Under the pieces are notes generated by a model. It did no database searches. It was given only the letters and a program-made list of their open reading frames with translations, and was not told the DNA's origin. A stretch of DNA of 64,000 nucleotides from a bacterium (lineage in GTDB: Bacteria > Hinthialibacterota > Hinthialibacteria > H5-UNCL2), in NCBI GenBank assembly GCA_015075175.1, contig JABTUV010000006.1, forward strand, positions 186,001-250,000, read 5' to 3'. Shown in pieces: positions 29,501 to 39,101 of the stretch (within the stretch, counting starts at the first letter, position 1; each line of letters begins with the position of its first letter). The position numbers were made by a program, and so were the translations under genes.

Positions 29501-29629
29501 GTGCTGGCGAGGCGGCCCGGCGATCCCACCGCCATTTCCGTCCTGCGCGGCTCGCTCTTCTTCCTGGCGCTGCCGGTTGTGATGGGGGCGGACATCCGGC
29601 CGCTCTCGGAAGTCGTCGCGGAGCCGTGA
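26591..29629 (+). CDS. O-antigen ligase/polymerase-like membrane protein with large C-terminal TPR-type region
   Basis: About 1012 residues from ATG 26591 (GGGAG upstream). The first ~620 residues carry about a dozen membrane helices and a Wzy/WaaL-type periplasmic loop (GQGLSAFKWRYPIYQ, ADRMHNEYLQPIVELGVPG). The remaining ~390 residues are soluble and helical, with TPR-like pairs (LGKLYYVQGRHKEAFAAWRR, AREAQQAGAIHEAGVSYHIA). The O-antigen ligase superfamily transfers or polymerises polysaccharide on lipid carriers. It follows rodA by 111 bp in the same direction and may be co-expressed with cell-wall synthesis. Intact frame throughout. Confidence 0.85.
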   Translation: MNHFSYYVPHVIALGFGAAGLYALTAGLRARRRDRALSRFALSTAALVLAALVSAGGLCWREMRFWQTQTLDYLAPLEGWELARAWAAFIVLLALAVLGFALLVRRRGFWRVSTALLRVSFLSLIPTTFLFFDSFIATSQLVYKETVSVVLIGMMAFFWALRALGSGRFRLLLTPYNYPVLLLWAAAGLTLAWTPSRYLTLLNFVYLSAYLAMFFMIAPELKDRRYLRVGMGVFLCTLVVVAAGSVSQMLQFYWGGLLFAPEPANVRAALGSTIGHNNAVSEVMMIGVIFVLGLALLTRAPRRPLWVILATLFLLVIVAATTRGVWLSLPLAVAYFVRYAQTGFGTPAAPVPWRRRAGRWVFAGVLAAFILSGVVVVVNHVARRPGATHAMVPLMTRLSEFSYEMNVRGTRPRLWTIAVVMIADQVSLSRDEFGQPPFLGQGLSAFKWRYPIYQARFFKEHPKTLVWPTHLHADRMHNEYLQPIVELGVPGAVFVIWFLLAHARFCRMVRALRPERGRRVLQITFAAALVAGLLHMIVNFSFHVAPLAVLLIFNFAAFAALGPTRVREWRFAGARDNPTLFAAGMVLSAFVCGWLLLFTVRVVYAEFYLHLGRVYRDAAINAAQSGSARDREQAPLLARGWKEALGRGLAHVPGEYHINLEMAQCYMFLFDLDKTNVQVDLLLSALTHVNRGMQEYQHKSVYFTRGLLLRDLAQLAATRRLTPTPRISKSDVDYLRERALADAERDLRLASDMFPVEYAEPVTDEDLRPLHELGKLYYVQGRHKEAFAAWRRIQARRPTYAEDFHLAAAREAQQAGAIHEAGVSYHIARELAPRNPDIWSAYLNCYLSIPGQGERALELATEFMQAFPTSVAAFAQLSYTAHVTGKPERVFNLATQYLATVGAQPANIDEIIIFGGVLYNYARWDLLARWLDAVEVRSREPRLVLFVENFRMAAAVQEGSWARAAALAEGVLARRPGDPTAISVLRGSLFFLALPVVMGADIRPLSEVVAEP

Positions 29630-29711
29630 AATCGCCGACGCACACTGGAATCCCGCCGGGGTTCCGGTTATGCTGCGTTCCGCGACAGGTTCGCGGGCAA
29701 GGGAGATTTCC

Positions 29712-31001
29712 ATGCACGTTCTCGTCATCGGCGGCGGTGGTCGCGAGCACGCCGTCGTCGCCAAGCTGGCGGCGAGCCGCCACAAGCTGCGCCTCAGCTG
29801 CGCGCCCGGCAACGCCGGTATCGCGCAGGTCTGCCCGACCGTCCCCATCTCTGCCGGCGATATTCCCGCCATCCTCGACTGGACCACCGAGCACGGCGTC
29901 GATTTCGTCGTGGTCACGCCCGAAGATCCCCTGGCCCTGGGCCTCGTGGATCGCCTGGCGGAGCGAGGCGTGCCCGCCTTCGGTCCCAGCGCCGCGGCAA
30001 CCCGCATCGAATCCAGCAAGGCGTTCGCCAAGGAGATCATGCGCCGCAAGGGCGTGCCCACGGCGCGCTACGGCATCTTTACCGACTTTCCGGCGGCCCG
30101 AGACTACGTGATGGAAACCTGCGGGCCGTCGGGCATCGTGGTCAAGGCCAGCGGATTGGCGCTGGGCAAGGGCGCGCTGGTCTGTGATCACGCCGACGAG
30201 GCGGTTCGCGCCCTGGAAGAGCTCATGCTGGAAAAGAAGTTCGGGGCGGCCGGCGAAACCGTCGTGATCGAGGAGCGACTCGCCGGCGAGGAGGCCTCGG
30301 TCTTCGCGCTCTCGGACGGCGAGCGTTTCATCACGCTTCCCCCCGGCCAGGACCACAAGCGGCTCCTGGACGGCGACGCCGGCCCCAACACCGGCGGCAT
30401 GGGCGCCTACTGTCCCGCGCCGGTCGTCGATGCGCGCCTTATGGCGCGCATCGAGCGGGAAATCCTGGCGCCCACGCTTGCGGGACTGGCGGAAGTAGGC
30501 TGCCCCTTCAAGGGTGTTCTCTACTGCGGCCTCATGGTGTGCGATGGGGATCCCTACGTGATCGAGTTCAACGCGCGCTTCGGCGACCCCGAAACGCAGG
30601 CGATTCTGCCGCTGCTGGAAAGCGACCTCTTCGACCTCATGTACGCATGTCACGCGGGCGGCGTCGACCGGGTGGAAACGCGCTGGCGGTCCGGCGCTTG
30701 CACCTGCGTGGTGTTGGCCTCGGGAGGCTATCCGGGCGGATATGAGAAGGGGAAGGTGATAATGGGATTGAACGAGGACTTCGGACCCGACGTGTACGTC
30801 TTTCATGCGGGGACGCGCGTGGAAGAGGGCAAGGTCGTGACTGCGGGCGGGCGCGTTCTCGGCGTGTCGGCGTGGGGAGCGGACCTGGCGGAGAGCGCGC
30901 GGCGCGCCTACGCGGCCGCGGACCGGATCAATTTCGAGGGCAGGCATCTGCGGCGCGACATCGCTTGGCGCGGCCTGGCCCGACTGGAGGCGAAACGATG
31001 A
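29712..31001 (+). CDS. purD: Phosphoribosylamine-glycine ligase
   Basis: 429 residues, ATP-grasp fold. MHVLVIGGGGREHA at the N-terminus; substrate and ATP motifs VVKASGLALGKGALV, EERLAGEEASVFALSDG, PNTGGMGAYCPAP and EFNARFGDPETQAILPLLESD. It catalyses the second step of de novo purine synthesis (phosphoribosylamine + glycine to GAR). AAGGGAG precedes ATG 29712. The stop overlaps the purE start (ATGA). Confidence 0.97.
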   Translation: MHVLVIGGGGREHAVVAKLAASRHKLRLSCAPGNAGIAQVCPTVPISAGDIPAILDWTTEHGVDFVVVTPEDPLALGLVDRLAERGVPAFGPSAAATRIESSKAFAKEIMRRKGVPTARYGIFTDFPAARDYVMETCGPSGIVVKASGLALGKGALVCDHADEAVRALEELMLEKKFGAAGETVVIEERLAGEEASVFALSDGERFITLPPGQDHKRLLDGDAGPNTGGMGAYCPAPVVDARLMARIEREILAPTLAGLAEVGCPFKGVLYCGLMVCDGDPYVIEFNARFGDPETQAILPLLESDLFDLMYACHAGGVDRVETRWRSGACTCVVLASGGYPGGYEKGKVIMGLNEDFGPDVYVFHAGTRVEEGKVVTAGGRVLGVSAWGADLAESARRAYAAADRINFEGRHLRRDIAWRGLARLEAKR

Positions 31002-31492
31002 CACAGCCGCGAGTACTCATTCTCATGGGGAGCGACAGCGACGCGGAGGTGATGCGAGGCGCGGGCAGTGTGCTGGAGGAGTTCGGCGTGACATACGAGG
31101 TGCACGTGGCCAGCGCGCATCGCAGTCCGGAGCGGGCGATGGCGCTGGCGCGCGAGGCGGAAGGGCGGGGCGTGGCGGTCGTGATCGCAGGCGCGGGCGG
31201 CGCGGCGCATCTGGCCGGCGTGCTCGCCGCCCACACCATCCTGCCCGTGATCGGCGTGCCCGTCGAAAGCAAGCACCTGCGCGGTTTGGACTCGCTGCTT
31301 TCGACCGTGCAGATGCCGCCCGGCGTGCCCGTAGCGACCGTCGGCATCGACGCCGCGACCAACGCCGGCCTTCTAGCGGTGCAAATCCTGGCGCTCTCCG
31401 ACAAGACGCTGGCGGACAAGTTGCGCGAGTATCGCGCGGGATTGGCCAGAAAGGTGGAATCGGCCTCGGATCGGCTCAGGGAGAAGTGGTGA
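30998..31492 (+). CDS. purE: N5-carboxyaminoimidazole ribonucleotide mutase (class I PurE)
   Basis: 164 residues with the family signatures MGSDSDAEVM, ASAHRSPERA and AGAGGAAHLAGVLAAHT; the central His and Ser residues of the class I mutase are present. It converts N5-CAIR to CAIR in purine synthesis. Its start overlaps the end of purD by 4 bases, a translationally coupled pair. Confidence 0.97.
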   Translation: MTQPRVLILMGSDSDAEVMRGAGSVLEEFGVTYEVHVASAHRSPERAMALAREAEGRGVAVVIAGAGGAAHLAGVLAAHTILPVIGVPVESKHLRGLDSLLSTVQMPPGVPVATVGIDAATNAGLLAVQILALSDKTLADKLREYRAGLARKVESASDRLREKW

Positions 31493-31536
31493 AGGTTCGC
31501 GGTTTGAACGCTCACGCATTTCCGGAGCGCGCCGGC

Positions 31537-31585
31537 GGAGTACGAATTTCAGTTTGCTTCAGGACAAACTAAAGTCTGTACTCCG
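31537..31585. repeat. Repeat family F copy 1: GGAGTAC..GTACTCC palindrome
   Basis: GGAGTACGAATTTCAGTTTG, then AGGACAAACTAAAGTCTGTACTCC: a ~49-bp imperfect hairpin downstream of purE. The second copy is at 36945-36992. Confidence 0.75.
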
Positions 31586-31604
31586 CGCGCGTGATACCTT
31601 CCCT

Positions 31605-32552
31605 TCACGGCGTCCCCATCCCCCAAACCTGCGCAAAGGAGAGGAGGCTGCGGGGACGGGTGCGTCGCTCGCGTACGGAGGACAGAAGCAAGACGAGGTC
31701 CGTGCCGTCCACGGCGCCGCTCTTGTCCAGGTCGGCCGTCTCTACGGTGAAACGTTCCGGCTCGCGCCTCAGTCCCGCCAGGGCGTCGTAAACCAGAAGA
31801 TAAATCTGCTCGTGGCCGGCGGTGTTGGGATGAATGTCAAGATTGCTGACGGGAAGCCGCACGTAAGGCGGCTCCAGGGGCGTCGGATCGCCGAACTGCC
31901 GCCCGTAGCAGTGGTGCAAGAAGGCGGGATACACATCGACCACCCCGCAGCCGCGCTCGGAGGCCAACTGCCGGATGAAGGCGTTGCCCTCAAGCGTCAT
32001 CGGCGACAGCGGGCGATATCTGCCGTAGATCAGCGGAAGCGATTGGCTGTAACCATCCATAAGATCATAGTACGTGAGCAGGATGATATACGGCGGCGGA
32101 TCGAGTGTCTCCAAGCGCGCGACGATGGTGGAAAGACTGGAAAAAAGTTGATTCTTCTCCGCCGTGGTGATGGTTCCGTCGGCCATGAAGTTGATCACGT
32201 CCCAGCCGCCGAGGAGGACGATGGCGAGATCGGGCTGAAACGCGAGCACGCTGTTCATGTAAGGGCTGTTACCGGCGGCCCACTGGACGGCGGTGGAACC
32301 GGAGACGGAGGCGTTGAGGGCCGCCATGCCGGGCCAGAGGGAATGGAGCGTGGCTTCGCGCGTGGGCGGAAAAGGATCGCCGCCGACGCCCAGGAGCATG
32401 TGCGTCCAGCCATGCACGACCGGATCATAATCGGGATTGACGCCGTAATTGACGCTGTCGCCGAGGACGGCGAGACGGGTGAACTCGCGGGCCGCGCACG
32501 GAGCCGACGCGACCAACACGATGCCAGAGAGCGCCAGTATGCCTCTCAGCAC
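31605..32552 (-). CDS. Secreted SGNH/GDSL-type hydrolase with EF-hand/dockerin-like tail
   Basis: 315 residues from GTG 32552, with GGAGAAG five bases upstream. Signal peptide VLRGILALSGIVLVASAPCAA. SGNH blocks: GDS in LAVLGDSVNYG, a Gly block (LLGGWDV) and the catalytic D-x-x-H-like DIHPNTAGHEQI. The C-terminus carries DLDKSGAVDGTDLVLLL, a calcium-loop motif like half a dockerin. Such enzymes deacylate esters on polysaccharides; the actual substrate is unknown. A similar tail is seen in the giant protein at the left edge. Confidence 0.82.
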   Translation of the reverse strand: MLRGILALSGIVLVASAPCAAREFTRLAVLGDSVNYGVNPDYDPVVHGWTHMLLGVGGDPFPPTREATLHSLWPGMAALNASVSGSTAVQWAAGNSPYMNSVLAFQPDLAIVLLGGWDVINFMADGTITTAEKNQLFSSLSTIVARLETLDPPPYIILLTYYDLMDGYSQSLPLIYGRYRPLSPMTLEGNAFIRQLASERGCGVVDVYPAFLHHCYGRQFGDPTPLEPPYVRLPVSNLDIHPNTAGHEQIYLLVYDALAGLRREPERFTVETADLDKSGAVDGTDLVLLLSSVRERRTRPRSLLSFAQVWGMGTP

Positions 32553-32632
32553 TTGAACTTCTCCATGTGTTGCGGTGTCACGGGAGCATGGTAGTTGACG
32601 GGGAACCCACGGCAAAGGGAAAACTGCGGTCG

Positions 32633-33229
32633 TTACTTAAGATTGGCAAGGAACTCCCAAAGCCCCCGCCGCACCATCATCACCGCGTAGGCGGCGAGAA
32701 ACAGGCAGGAGACTTTGGAGAGGGCCTTGCTGCCGGCCTCACCCACGGCGCGGGTGATGACTCCCGCCGAGGAGAGCACGGCTCCCGCCAGGACCACGTT
32801 GGCGACGACCGCGGCCAAAGTAATGAGCAGTCCGAACTGGCGCGACAAGATCAGGGCGGCGGTGAGGACGGCGGGGCCTACGAGCAGCGGCGTACCCAGG
32901 GGGACCACGCCCAGGCTGCCCTCGACCTGGCGCGCCGCCGCCCCGCCGCTCACCAGCTCGGTCGTGGCGATGATGAAAAGCAGCGCGCCTCCCGCGACCA
33001 TGAAGTCCGCCTCGGTAATGCCCAAAATGTCGAATACCTCGCGCCCGAGAAGAATGAAGCCCACCGCGACCAGGAGCGCCGTCAGGATGGACTGGCGCAC
33101 CGTGCGACGCCGCGCCGTCTCTTCCATGCCGTAGGTCAGTCCCATGTACAAGGGCAGCGTGCCGAACACGTCGACCGCCACAAAGATAGGCACGAACGCC
33201 AGAATGAACTGATGAAAAAAGGGAGCCAC
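32633..33229 (-). CDS. MarC family integral membrane protein
   Basis: 198 residues with about six membrane helices. Family features: FVPIFVAVDVFGTLPLYMGL near the N-terminus, TELVSGG and the GTPLLVGPAVLTAALIL segment. Function of the family is not established; the older link to multiple antibiotic resistance is not supported. The GTG start at 33229 lacks a strong ribosome-binding site. Confidence 0.9.
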   Translation of the reverse strand: MAPFFHQFILAFVPIFVAVDVFGTLPLYMGLTYGMEETARRRTVRQSILTALLVAVGFILLGREVFDILGITEADFMVAGGALLFIIATTELVSGGAAARQVEGSLGVVPLGTPLLVGPAVLTAALILSRQFGLLITLAAVVANVVLAGAVLSSAGVITRAVGEAGSKALSKVSCLFLAAYAVMMVRRGLWEFLANLK

Positions 33230-33368
33230 GCCCGGATTCTACCGGGGCGAGGCGACAAACACAAGCGCCGCCATAGGTCCCATACTCTTGTGAAATCGCC
33301 TTGGCTTGCCATGACGCCTGGCTTACAATCCCAGCGAGCGTGCACATCCGAGCAAGCGGAACCCGACC

Positions 33369-34795
33369 ATGTTGAAGCGCAGTTATCCCTACTATCTGGC
33401 CAACCGAGCGGTCGCGGCCAACCGCGAGTTGGAGGTCGTCAACAAGTACACGCGGAAGGTCGCCACGCGGGTGGCGTTGGCGGACGGAGCGGCGCTCGCG
33501 GAGGCCATCGGGCGCGCGGGGGATGCGGCGGCGCCGCTGCGGCGGCTGCCGGCGCATCGCCGCGCGGCCGTCCTGCATCATCTGGCGAACGGAATGAGCG
33601 CGCGCGCCGAAGAGCTGGCCGAGGCGCTGGCCATCGAGGCGGGCAAACCCATCCGCGACAGCCGCGTCGAGATCACCCGCGCCATCGACACCGTGCGCAT
33701 CGCCGCCGAGGAGGCGCTGCGCCTCTACGGCCAGTATCTGCCGCTGGACATCTCGCCCCGCGCCGAGCATTTCCAGGCCATCACCAAACGCGCCCGTGGG
33801 CGTATGCGTTTCATTACGCCCTTCAATTTTCCCATCAACCCAGTCGCGCACTAAGATCGCGCCCGCCATCGCCGTGGGTTGTCCCTGGATTCTCAAGCCC
33901 GCCTCGGCGACGCCCGTGGGCGCGCTCCTCTTGGGCGAAATGCTGGCCGAGACCGATCTCCCGCCCGGCGCGTTTTCCATTCTGCCCTGCCACGGCAAGG
34001 ACGCCGCGCCGCTCGTGGAGGATGAACGCATCGGGAAGATCTCCTTCACCGGTTCCGCCGAGGTGGGTTGGCAGATCAAGGCGCGTTCGGGCAAGAAGCG
34101 CGTCACGCTGGAACTGGGCGGCAACGCCGCCGCCATCGTGGACGAGGACGCCGATCTGGATTACGCGACCGAGCGCCTCACCTTCGGCGCGTTCTACCAG
34201 TCGGCCAGAGCTGCATCAGCGTGCAGCGCATCTTGGCGCATGAGAAGATTTACGACGCGCTGGTGCAACGGCTGGTCTCAGCGGCGGAAAGCTGGTCATG
34301 GGGGACCCGCTGGACGAGATTACGTTTCTGGGGCCGCTGATCACCGAGGGCGACGCAAAGCGGATCGAGCAGTGGGTGAAAGCGGCGCGGCAGGGCGGCG
34401 CAAGACTCCTCTGCGGCGGCAAGCGCAAGGGCGCGTTCTATTCCGCCACGCTTCTGGACAACGTCTCGCCCGACATGCAGGTCACTGCAACGAAATCTTC
34501 GGCCCGGTGGCCGTGCTGTACAGGTTCGGATTTCAAGGACGCCTGCGCGATGGTCAACGACAGCCGCTACGGTCTGCAAGCGGGCGTCTTCACGCGCGAC
34601 CTGCACAAGGCCTTCTACGCCTGGAACGAACTGGAAGTCGGGGGCGTCGTGGTCAACGACGCGCCCAGCGTGCGCGTGGACAGCATGCCCTACGGGGGCG
34701 TGAAGGACAGCGGGCTGGGACGCGAGGGGGTGCGCTGGGCGATGGAGAGCATGACCGAGGAGCGCTGCTGCTCTGTCGCGCGTCGGGAAAATTAG
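33369..34795 (+). CDS. NAD(P)-dependent aldehyde dehydrogenase, frame-interrupted
   Basis: ALDH superfamily. N-terminal Rossmann region ends FITPFNFPINPVAH, then a frame change near 33848. KIAPAIAVGCPWILKPAS, FTGSAEVGWQIK and the general-base Glu in TLELGGNAA follow. Another change near 34203 lies exactly at the catalytic Cys loop (QSGQSCISVQR across two frames), with others near 34300 and 34490-34530 (CNEIFGPVAVLY). The C-terminus SMPYGGVKDSGLGREG is normal. With these corrected it is a full-length (~475 residues) enzyme. The last codons, GAA AAT TAG, come from REP-A. Confidence 0.85.
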
Positions 34796-34910
34796 GGTCA
34801 GCGCCTAATTTTGCGGGCGGAAATTGGGGTCAGCGCCTGATTTTGAACGCGAGATGATCGCCCGCCGAAGGAGCTGCGCCAAAATCAGGCGCTGACCCCA
34901 ATTTCCTCAC
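34785..34910. repeat. REP-A cluster 1 between convergent stops
   Basis: Two direct copies (GGGTCAGCGCCTAATTTT and GGGTCAGCGCCTGATTTT) and one inverted copy. The left end encodes the aldehyde dehydrogenase stop, and the right end directly follows the fabI TGA. Confidence 0.9.
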
Positions 34911-35669
34911 GCCATGATGTGGAAGCCCGCGTCCACGAACAGCACTTCCCCGGTGATGTTCCTGGACATGTCCGACGCCAGAAAGAGCGCCGCCTGGCCG
35001 ACGTCGCTGTCGCTGATGTTGCGGCGCAGCGGCGCGCGTTCTTCTACGTGCGCGAGAATCGAGCCGAACCCGGAAATCCCTCGCGCCGCCAGCGTTTTGA
35101 CCGGCCCGGCGGAAATCCCGTTCACGCGAATCCCCAAGGGGCCTAGATCGGCGGCGAGATAGCGCACGCTCGCCTCCAGGGCCGCCTTGGCCACGCCCAT
35201 CACGTTGTAGTTGGGCACGACCCGCTGCGCGCCCAGGTAAGTCAACGCGATAATGCTGCCGCCGCCGCGCTTCTCGAACAGCGGCAGCGCCGGTCGCGTG
35301 ACGGCGACCAACGAATAGGCCGAAACTTCGTTGGCGATGCGGAATCCGTCGCGCGAGGTATCGACATATCGCCCCGCCAGTTCCTCCTTGCGCGCAAAGG
35401 CCACGCTGTGCACGAGCACGTCCAGCCCGCCGCACTCCCTGTCGGTGTTCGCGCACCGCGGCGATCTCGTCATCATTGGTCACGTCGCAGTCGTAACAGA
35501 GCGTTCCCTGGACGGTCTCCGCCAGCGCGCGCACGTTGCGTTCCATGCGCTCGCCCTGATAGGTCAATACCAGGCGCGCGCCCGCCTGGGAAAACGCCTG
35601 CGCAATCGCCCACGCCAGGCTGCGGTCGTTGGCCACGCCATAAACGAGGGCGGTCTTGTCCTTCAACAT
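34907..35669 (-). CDS. fabI: Enoyl-[acyl-carrier-protein] reductase FabI, one frame break
   Basis: Starts [20 protein letters not shown] at ATG 35669. The frame changes near 35440 and continues [20 protein letters not shown]. The FabI-specific Tyr-(X6)-Lys motif is [27 protein letters not shown] and the C-terminal [10 protein letters not shown] are also typical. About 253 residues. It performs the last reduction of each fatty-acid elongation cycle and sits apart from the main fab cluster at 41-47 kb. Confidence 0.92.
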
Positions 35670-35781
35670 GTGTCGTCCTTGTTGGTGTTGGTCGGGGCAG
35701 TGTAGAGATAGCGACGCGATTGTCAAGATGAGGGCCCGGTTGGAAATCCACGGGTGCCACCCCTTTGTACTCAAAAGGGCG

Positions 35782-35870
35782 GGTGCGGTGCGGGTGCGGC
35801 TGCTTGCTGCCGCGGGCGCGGTGGTCCGCGTACGCAAACGGCGGCGGCGAGCAGCCGCACCCAAAGCGAA
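35782..35870. repeat. Repeat family L: GTGCGGCTGCTTGCTGCCGC inverted repeat
   Basis: GTGCGGGTGCGGCTGCTTGC opposes GCGAGCAGCCGCACCC across about 50 bp. Partial copies are near 9361-9385 and 57050-57075. It lies between fabI and korB. Confidence 0.6.
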
Positions 35871-35894
35871 ACCCTCTCCCGCAGGCGGCGGGAG

Positions 35895-36930
35895 TTACGC
35901 CACTTCCAGGTGTCGTTGCCTCTCAGGAGCTGGGCCAAATCGCCCGGACCCTTCTTGGCGCGCACGGCGGCGATCTGCTCCTCCAAGAGGCTCTCGTAAG
36001 TCGGCAACTCGACGGCGCGAAAGACGCCGATCGGCTCGGGGAAATCGGGATAGCCATCTGGGACAGCATGAACGCGATGCCGGGGTTGTCCGCCCTCTCG
36101 TCATGCACCACCACATCGGCGACGGTGACGCCGTTCTCGCCCAGCGTGACGATCTCCGGCTGCATGTTGGCGGTCATGCGGATGCCTTCTTCTTGTCGAC
36201 GCCGAAAAGCATCGGCTTGCCCTGTTCGAGGACCAACGTGTGCTCGTCGCGCTCGGCCTTGTCGGAGGCGTACTTGAAGGCGCCGTCGTTGAAGATGTTG
36301 CAGTTCTGGTAAATCTCGACGAACGCGGTGCCCTTGTGCCGGGCGGCCCGCTCCAACACTCTCGCCCAGGTGCTTGACGTTCATGTCCACGGTGCGAGCG
36401 ACGAAGGTCGCGCCGCAGCCCAGCGCCGCGGAGACGGGGTGGATGGGCGGTTCCACCGAACCGTAGGGCGTACTGACGGTGCGCTTGCCCTTCTCGCTGG
36501 TGGGCGAAATCTGGCCCTTGGTCAGACCGTAAATGCGGTTGTTGAAGAGCACGATCTTGATGTCGGCGTTGCGGCGCATGGCGTGCATGAAGTGATTGCC
36601 GCCGATGGACAGCCCGTCCCCGTCGCCGGTAGCGACCCAGACGGTGATGTCGGGCCGGGCGATCTTCAGCCCCGTGGCGATGGCCGGCGCGCGCCCGTGG
36701 ATGCCGTGAATCCCATAGGTCGAAACATAATACGGGAAGCGGCTGCTGCAGCCGATGCCCGAGACCCAGGTGATCCGGTCCGGCTCCACCCCCGCCGCCG
36801 CCAGCGCTTTCTTGGCCTGCGCCAGGATCGCGTAATCCCCGCATCCGGGGCACCAGCGCACGTCCTGGTCGCTGGCATAGTCGGCCGGCTTCCATTCCCG
36901 CGCGGCCATGTTTTCAACCGTCGTAGCCAT
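35895..36930 (-). CDS. korB: 2-oxoacid:ferredoxin oxidoreductase, beta (TPP-binding) subunit, frame-interrupted
   Basis: ATG 36930. Iron-sulfur/TPP signatures: RWCPGCGDYAILAQ, SGIGCSSRFPYY, GRAPAIATGLKIARPD and the TPP motif GDGDGLSIGGNHF. Frame changes near 36365, 36185 and 36060 join VERAARHKGTAFVEI-type sequence, VTVADVVVHDERADN and the tail YESLLEEQIAAVRAKKG. A final indel near 35905 gives the usual LEVA end at 35895. About 345 residues. With korA it oxidises a 2-oxoacid (2-oxoglutarate is the likeliest by similarity) to the acyl-CoA while reducing ferredoxin. Confidence 0.88.
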
Positions 36931-36944
36931 GCTTTTCTCCTTCC

Positions 36945-36992
36945 GGAGTCCAATCTTCAGTTTGTTTTAGAGCAGGCTAAAGCCTGGACTCC
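36945..36992. repeat. Repeat family F copy 2, overlapping the korA stop
   Basis: GGAGTCCAATCTTCAGTTTG, then AGGCTAAAGCCTGGACTCC. On the minus strand the end GGAGTCCAGGCTTTAG encodes the last residues (ESRL) and the stop of korA. Confidence 0.8.
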
Positions 36993-38831
36993 GCAATCAT
37001 CTTCTCGATGGCGGCGAAGACTTCCGCGACGGTGAAGGGCCGTCCCTGAATCTTGCCGTAGCCGTGCGCGTCCACGAGATAGTGGGCGCGCAGGACCATC
37101 TTCAACTGCCCGAGGTTGAGCTCGGGCACAAGAATCTTCTTGTAGCTTCGCAGCAGAGTTCCCAGGTTGCGCGGGAACGGATTGAGATAGCGCAAATGGG
37201 CGTGGGCGACGGAGAGGCCGCGCCGCTGGGCGCGCTCGACCGCGGTGCGAACCGCGCCGTAAGTTCCGCCCCAGCTGACTACCAGAAGCTCGCCGGAATC
37301 CGGCCCCATCACCGTCTGCTCGGGCAGGCTCTCGACGATGCCGGCCACCTTGCGCGCGCGCAGCTCGCACATCAAGCTGATGGTTGGCGGGATCGTAGCA
37401 GACCTCGCCGGTGACGTCCTTCTTCTCCAGGCCGCCGATACGGTGCGCCAGGCCGGGCGTGCCGGGAATCGCCCACGGGCGCGCCAACTTCTCGTCCCGC
37501 AGATACGGCTGGAACGTCGCCGGATCGGTTGCGTGCCGCACCTCGATGGGGGCAGGTCCTCGACGTTGGGAATCCTCCAGGGTTCCGCGCCGTTGCCCAG
37601 GTAGCCGTCGGTCAGAAGGATCACGGGCGTCATGTACTTGACGGCGATCTGGAAGGCCTCATAGGCCGCCATGAAGCAGTCGGGCGGCGACTGGGCGGCG
37701 ATCACGGCCACGGGGCACTCGCCGTTGCGTCCCCAGACGGCTTGAGGAGGTCGGCCTGCTCAGTCTTGGTCGGCAGTCCGGTGGAGGGGCCGCCGCGCTG
37801 CACATTCACGATCACCATGGGCAGTTCCAGCATCACCGCCAGGCCGATGGCCTCGGTCTTCAGCGCCATGCCGGGGCCGCTCGTGCCGGTCGCGGCGAAG
37901 GCTCCGCCGTAAGCCGCGCCGATGGCCGCGCACATGGCGGCGATCTCGTCTTCCGCCTGGAAGGTCTTGACGTCGAAGTTCTTGTGCCGGGACAGTTCGT
38001 GCAGAATGTCGCTGGCCGGGGTGATGGGATAGGAGCCGTAGAAGAGGGGCTTGCCGGCGCGCGCGGCGGCGGCGATCATGCCCAGCGCGGTCGCCTCGTT
38101 GCCCCGCACCTTGCGATAGACGCCCGGCGCCAATTTCGCCTTCTCCACCCGATACTGGGCGGGAAAGGCCTCCGCCGTCTCCCCGAAGAAATAGCCCGCC
38201 TTGAAGGCCAGCGTATTGGCCTCCGCCACTTTCGGGTCCGTTTTGCCCCACTTCTCCTGGAACCACTCCAGCGTCGGTTCCACCGGTCGGTCGTAGAGCC
38301 AGCTCACCAGCCCCAGCGCGAACATGTTCTTGCAGCGGTCCGCGTCCTTGGTCTTCAATTCCAGCTTGGCGACCGCCTCACGCGTCAAAGTCGTCATGGG
38401 AATGGTGAACAGCCGGTATTGATGCAGGCTGCCGTCTTCCAACGGGTTCTCCGCGTAGCCGGCCAGCTTGAGATTGCTGGGCACGAAGGCGTCGGAGTTG
38501 ACGATCAGGATGCCACCCGTCTCCAGGTCGCCCAGGTTGATCTTGAGCGCGGCGGGTTCATGGCCACGAGCGCCTGCAGGGTATCGCCGGGGGTGTAGAT
38601 ATCCGTGCTGGAGAAGTTGATCTGGAAGCCGGACACACCGTAGAGCGTGCCGGCGGGGGCGCGGATTTCCGCCGGGAAGTCGGGCAGCGTCGCCAGGTCG
38701 TTGCCGCCCAGCGCGGACGACGTGGTGAACTGGCTGCCGGTAATCTGCATGCCGTCTCCGGAATCGCCCACGAACCGGATTGCGACCGTCTCCACCGTCT
38801 CGACGGGTTTGGTGGGTTGTGCAACCGCCAT
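36977..38831 (-). CDS. korA: 2-oxoacid:ferredoxin oxidoreductase, alpha (gamma-alpha fused) subunit, frame-interrupted
   Basis: ATG 38831. The N-terminal gamma-type domain ([36 protein letters not shown]) is fused to the alpha pyruvate-ferredoxin-oxidoreductase domain ([63 protein letters not shown]). The C-terminal part has [14 protein letters not shown] and LNPFPRNLG. Frame changes are needed near 38565, 37740, 37560 and 37395. About 615 residues. It precedes korB by 46 bp in one operon. Its last codons and stop lie in repeat F. Confidence 0.9.
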
Positions 38832-39101
38832 CTAAACCACTCCTTGGTTGAGAGGAAGGCTCATCGCCCGTCTGGCGTGAACCTCCCCGCCGCATTATCG
38901 GTCACTCGCTCTGCGAGAAATCGTCGTCTATCGCACAACGCATCCGAACGGAAAAACGCCCGAAGCATCCCCGTTCGACGAGCGGTGGGATGCTCCGGGG
39001 CAGTCGGTGCGAGTCGGTGGAGCCGTTATTCCGCGCGGACACCCGCGAGGCGGGTGCATTTTCACGCAGCACACCCGCGCTCACTGTTGTTTCAATTAGT
39101 T

